The notes under the pieces are model-generated. The model was not told where the DNA came from and ran no database searches. It saw only the letters and a list, made by a program, of their open reading frames with translations. DNA of 17,370 bases. Origin: Hyphochytrium catenoides. Its lineage: Eukaryota > Sar > Hyphochytriomycetes > Hyphochytriales > Hyphochytriaceae. The DNA is taken from contig FLMG01002030.1 of assembly GCA_900088475.1 (NCBI GenBank), positions 1-17,370 of the forward strand, read 5' to 3'. The position numbers and the translations under genes are program-made. Below, in pieces: positions 17,359 to 17,370 of the stretch (the stretch's first letter is position 1; the number at the start of each line of letters is the position of its first letter).

Positions 17359-17370
17359 GTTAGTAGAGAT

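Overview
The window is nuclear DNA of a eukaryote with intron-rich genes. It holds six protein genes that can be rebuilt exon by exon with GT-AG introns and consistent reading phase. Five are confidently coding and have recognisable families: ARP6, MCM9, a BUD22/SRFBP1-type protein, ribosomal protein eS1 (RPS3A) and an F-box/LRR protein. The sixth is an unrecognised four-helix membrane protein. Nothing looks bacterial, viral or organellar: there are no operons or Shine-Dalgarno sites, and coding exons are 10 to 1128 nt long. The eS1 protein has an opisthokont look, with fungus-like stretches such as [13 protein letters not shown] and [11 protein letters not shown]9 is rarely kept in fungi. My best guess is an early-diverging fungus or a unicellular opisthokont, but this is an inference at low confidence.

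Layout from left to right: a (GA)n tract at the edge; ARP6 (+, 270-3498, 9 exons); a convergent spacer; MCM9 (-, 7713-4205, 16 exons); a spacer with E2F-like sites and a doubtful small + strand ORF; BUD22/SRFBP1-like (-, 10059-8398, 6 exons); a divergent spacer of about 730 bp; RPS3A/eS1 (+, 10792-12278, 5 exons); the four-helix membrane protein (+, start about 13248 to 14142, 4 exons); a 1.4 kb spacer with a 300-bp purine tract; and an F-box/LRR gene (+, 15555 to beyond the right edge).

The most interesting hidden element is a C/D box snoRNA in intron 3 of RPS3A (about 11520-11587). It has perfect C and D boxes, a short closing stem, and a 10-nt guide complementary to the conserved 5.8S rRNA sequence ATTGCAGAAT. 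The D+5 rule points at the G equivalent to human 5.8S G75, the site served by SNORD96 in vertebrates. ARP6 is a chromatin factor of the SWR1 complex, MCM9 a recombination helicase, BUD22 and eS1 act in small-subunit ribosome production, and the snoRNA modifies rRNA. This is a housekeeping neighbourhood, with a loose ribosome-biogenesis cluster of BUD22, eS1 and the snoRNA around one divergent promoter region. I saw no transposon, CRISPR array, tRNA or rRNA gene.
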